Notes under the pieces: model-generated | The model's input: only the letters and a program-made list of their open reading frames with translations | The model's database searches: none | Told to the model about the DNA's origin: nothing | Position numbers and translations under genes: made by a program | Shown here: positions 63,101-64,000 of the stretch, one piece after another | How positions within the stretch are numbered: position 1 is the stretch's first letter | Layout: each line of letters begins with the position of its first letter | NCBI GenBank assembly: GCA_030062745.1 | Contig: CP099839.1 | Location: 9,732,118-9,796,117, forward strand | Reading direction: 5' to 3' | DNA length: 64,000 nt | Origin: Capitulum mitella | Taxonomy: Eukaryota; Arthropoda; Thecostraca; Pollicipedomorpha; Pollicipedidae

Positions 63101-64000
63101 AAGACCGAGACTTCATTCGTCTGAGAGCCCGTATCAAATGCTTCAGCTATTCCAGGGCTGTCCTCATGTCGCTGTCAAAGATTGTGTGATTTGTTTGATA
63201 TACAATATCGATGGCCATCGCCGGAGGATAACCCGTCCAAAACCAGTGTTGGGCCTTTCCGCTGTTTTCTATCACGCCGCTGATGGTTTCAAGTCCTGTC
63301 GGCCGCTTCAGGCACGCTATCAATGGACTGTGCTTTCGGATTTTGTTTGATCTTCTTGTGCAGTTGCAGGCATTAACATGTCTCCGGGGAAATCCCACGT
63401 ACACTTAAATATTGGAAATAGATAACGCCTGCTAAGCTCTCCAAAACGTTATTACCTTGCAAACAACTTTTTGGGAAAACAGAAAACATCCCACCTAAAA
63501 CGACATTTCATGGTGTTTTCAGGTCACACAGCTACGACGGACTACCGTGAAAATCGGTTACATTTGTGCATCGCCTTGTTCTTCACACGCCGCTCCGCTC
63601 TGCCTTGGCTGCCTCCAGTCTACTGAGACGGTCAGGCGGCGTTCGCGGCGGCGCGCGCAGAGGAGGGAGAGCTGGCGGACAGGTACCGCCTGTCTCGTGA
63701 CTTGACGCCGCGCCTCATTAAGCCCCACCAGTGGAGCCCATTGTGTGCCGTCTGCGTGAACACCCGAGCCGAACATCCATTTTATTGGTCCCTTTCTTCG
63801 ACTGGCCGCGGGACAAGATAGTCAGCACGCTTTACGGCCCGCTATATCAAACAGTTCGTGACCGACGGAGGAAGATCGGAATGCGTTTAGAGCGACCTGG
63901 AATGGGGAAACGATGGCACCCGTCGATGATGATGCGGGGAATAGAGAGTCCATTCTGTGCGGGTCAGGGTGTAATGATGGCCACGGGCAGGACCGATAAA
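63101..64000. other. Intergenic DNA at the right end
   Basis: Mixed composition; no gene, RNA or repeat was recognised. Confidence 0.35.

Overview
This is a window of animal nuclear DNA, most likely from an invertebrate. The evidence is one Krüppel-like zinc-finger gene with metazoan-type spliced structure, very low gene density, microsatellites and minisatellites, and no bacterial operons, ribosome-binding sites or organellar genes. I cannot place the species: several repeat fragments look like ones seen in arthropod or mollusc genomes, but that is an impression. Base composition is strongly bimodal. Ordinary AT-leaning DNA alternates with about twenty 0.3-3 kb islands very rich in CpG, GGCC and GCCGGC.

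Only one protein-coding gene can be supported: a KLF-family transcription factor on the minus strand. Its main coding exon (33967-35161) encodes acidic/aromatic, glutamine-rich and linker segments, then three C-terminal C2H2 fingers. It ends in a 3' splice site that joins in phase to a 12-codon first coding exon at 46090-46125, across a 10.9 kb intron. Exon 1 sits at the edge of a CpG island with a palindromic CRE and two CCAAT boxes, probably the promoter. In the assembled sequence exon 2 carries one net frameshift between its N-terminal segment and its Gln tract.

The rest appears non-coding. From 1 to 33.9 kb (downstream of KLF) there are alternating GC islands (4.4, 7.2, 9.6-12.2, 13.4-16.3, 24.7, 26.7-28.2 and 30.5-33.3 kb) and AT-richer stretches. 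The latter hold microsatellites, two inverted-repeat elements (17.5-18.2 kb and 20.2-20.37 kb) and small tandem repeats. From 47 to 64 kb (upstream of KLF) there are more islands, a long purine tract at 48.1-48.4 kb, and 30- and 32-bp minisatellites at 51.2 and 53.0 kb. Many islands contain AT-rich words that resemble developmental transcription-factor sites (TAATTA, TTTACGA, ATGCAAAT, a DR1 nuclear-receptor site, TCF). The simplest overall reading is a developmental-regulator locus in a large cis-regulatory landscape. That reading is inference and needs cross-species alignment or chromatin data. I saw no new multigene system.
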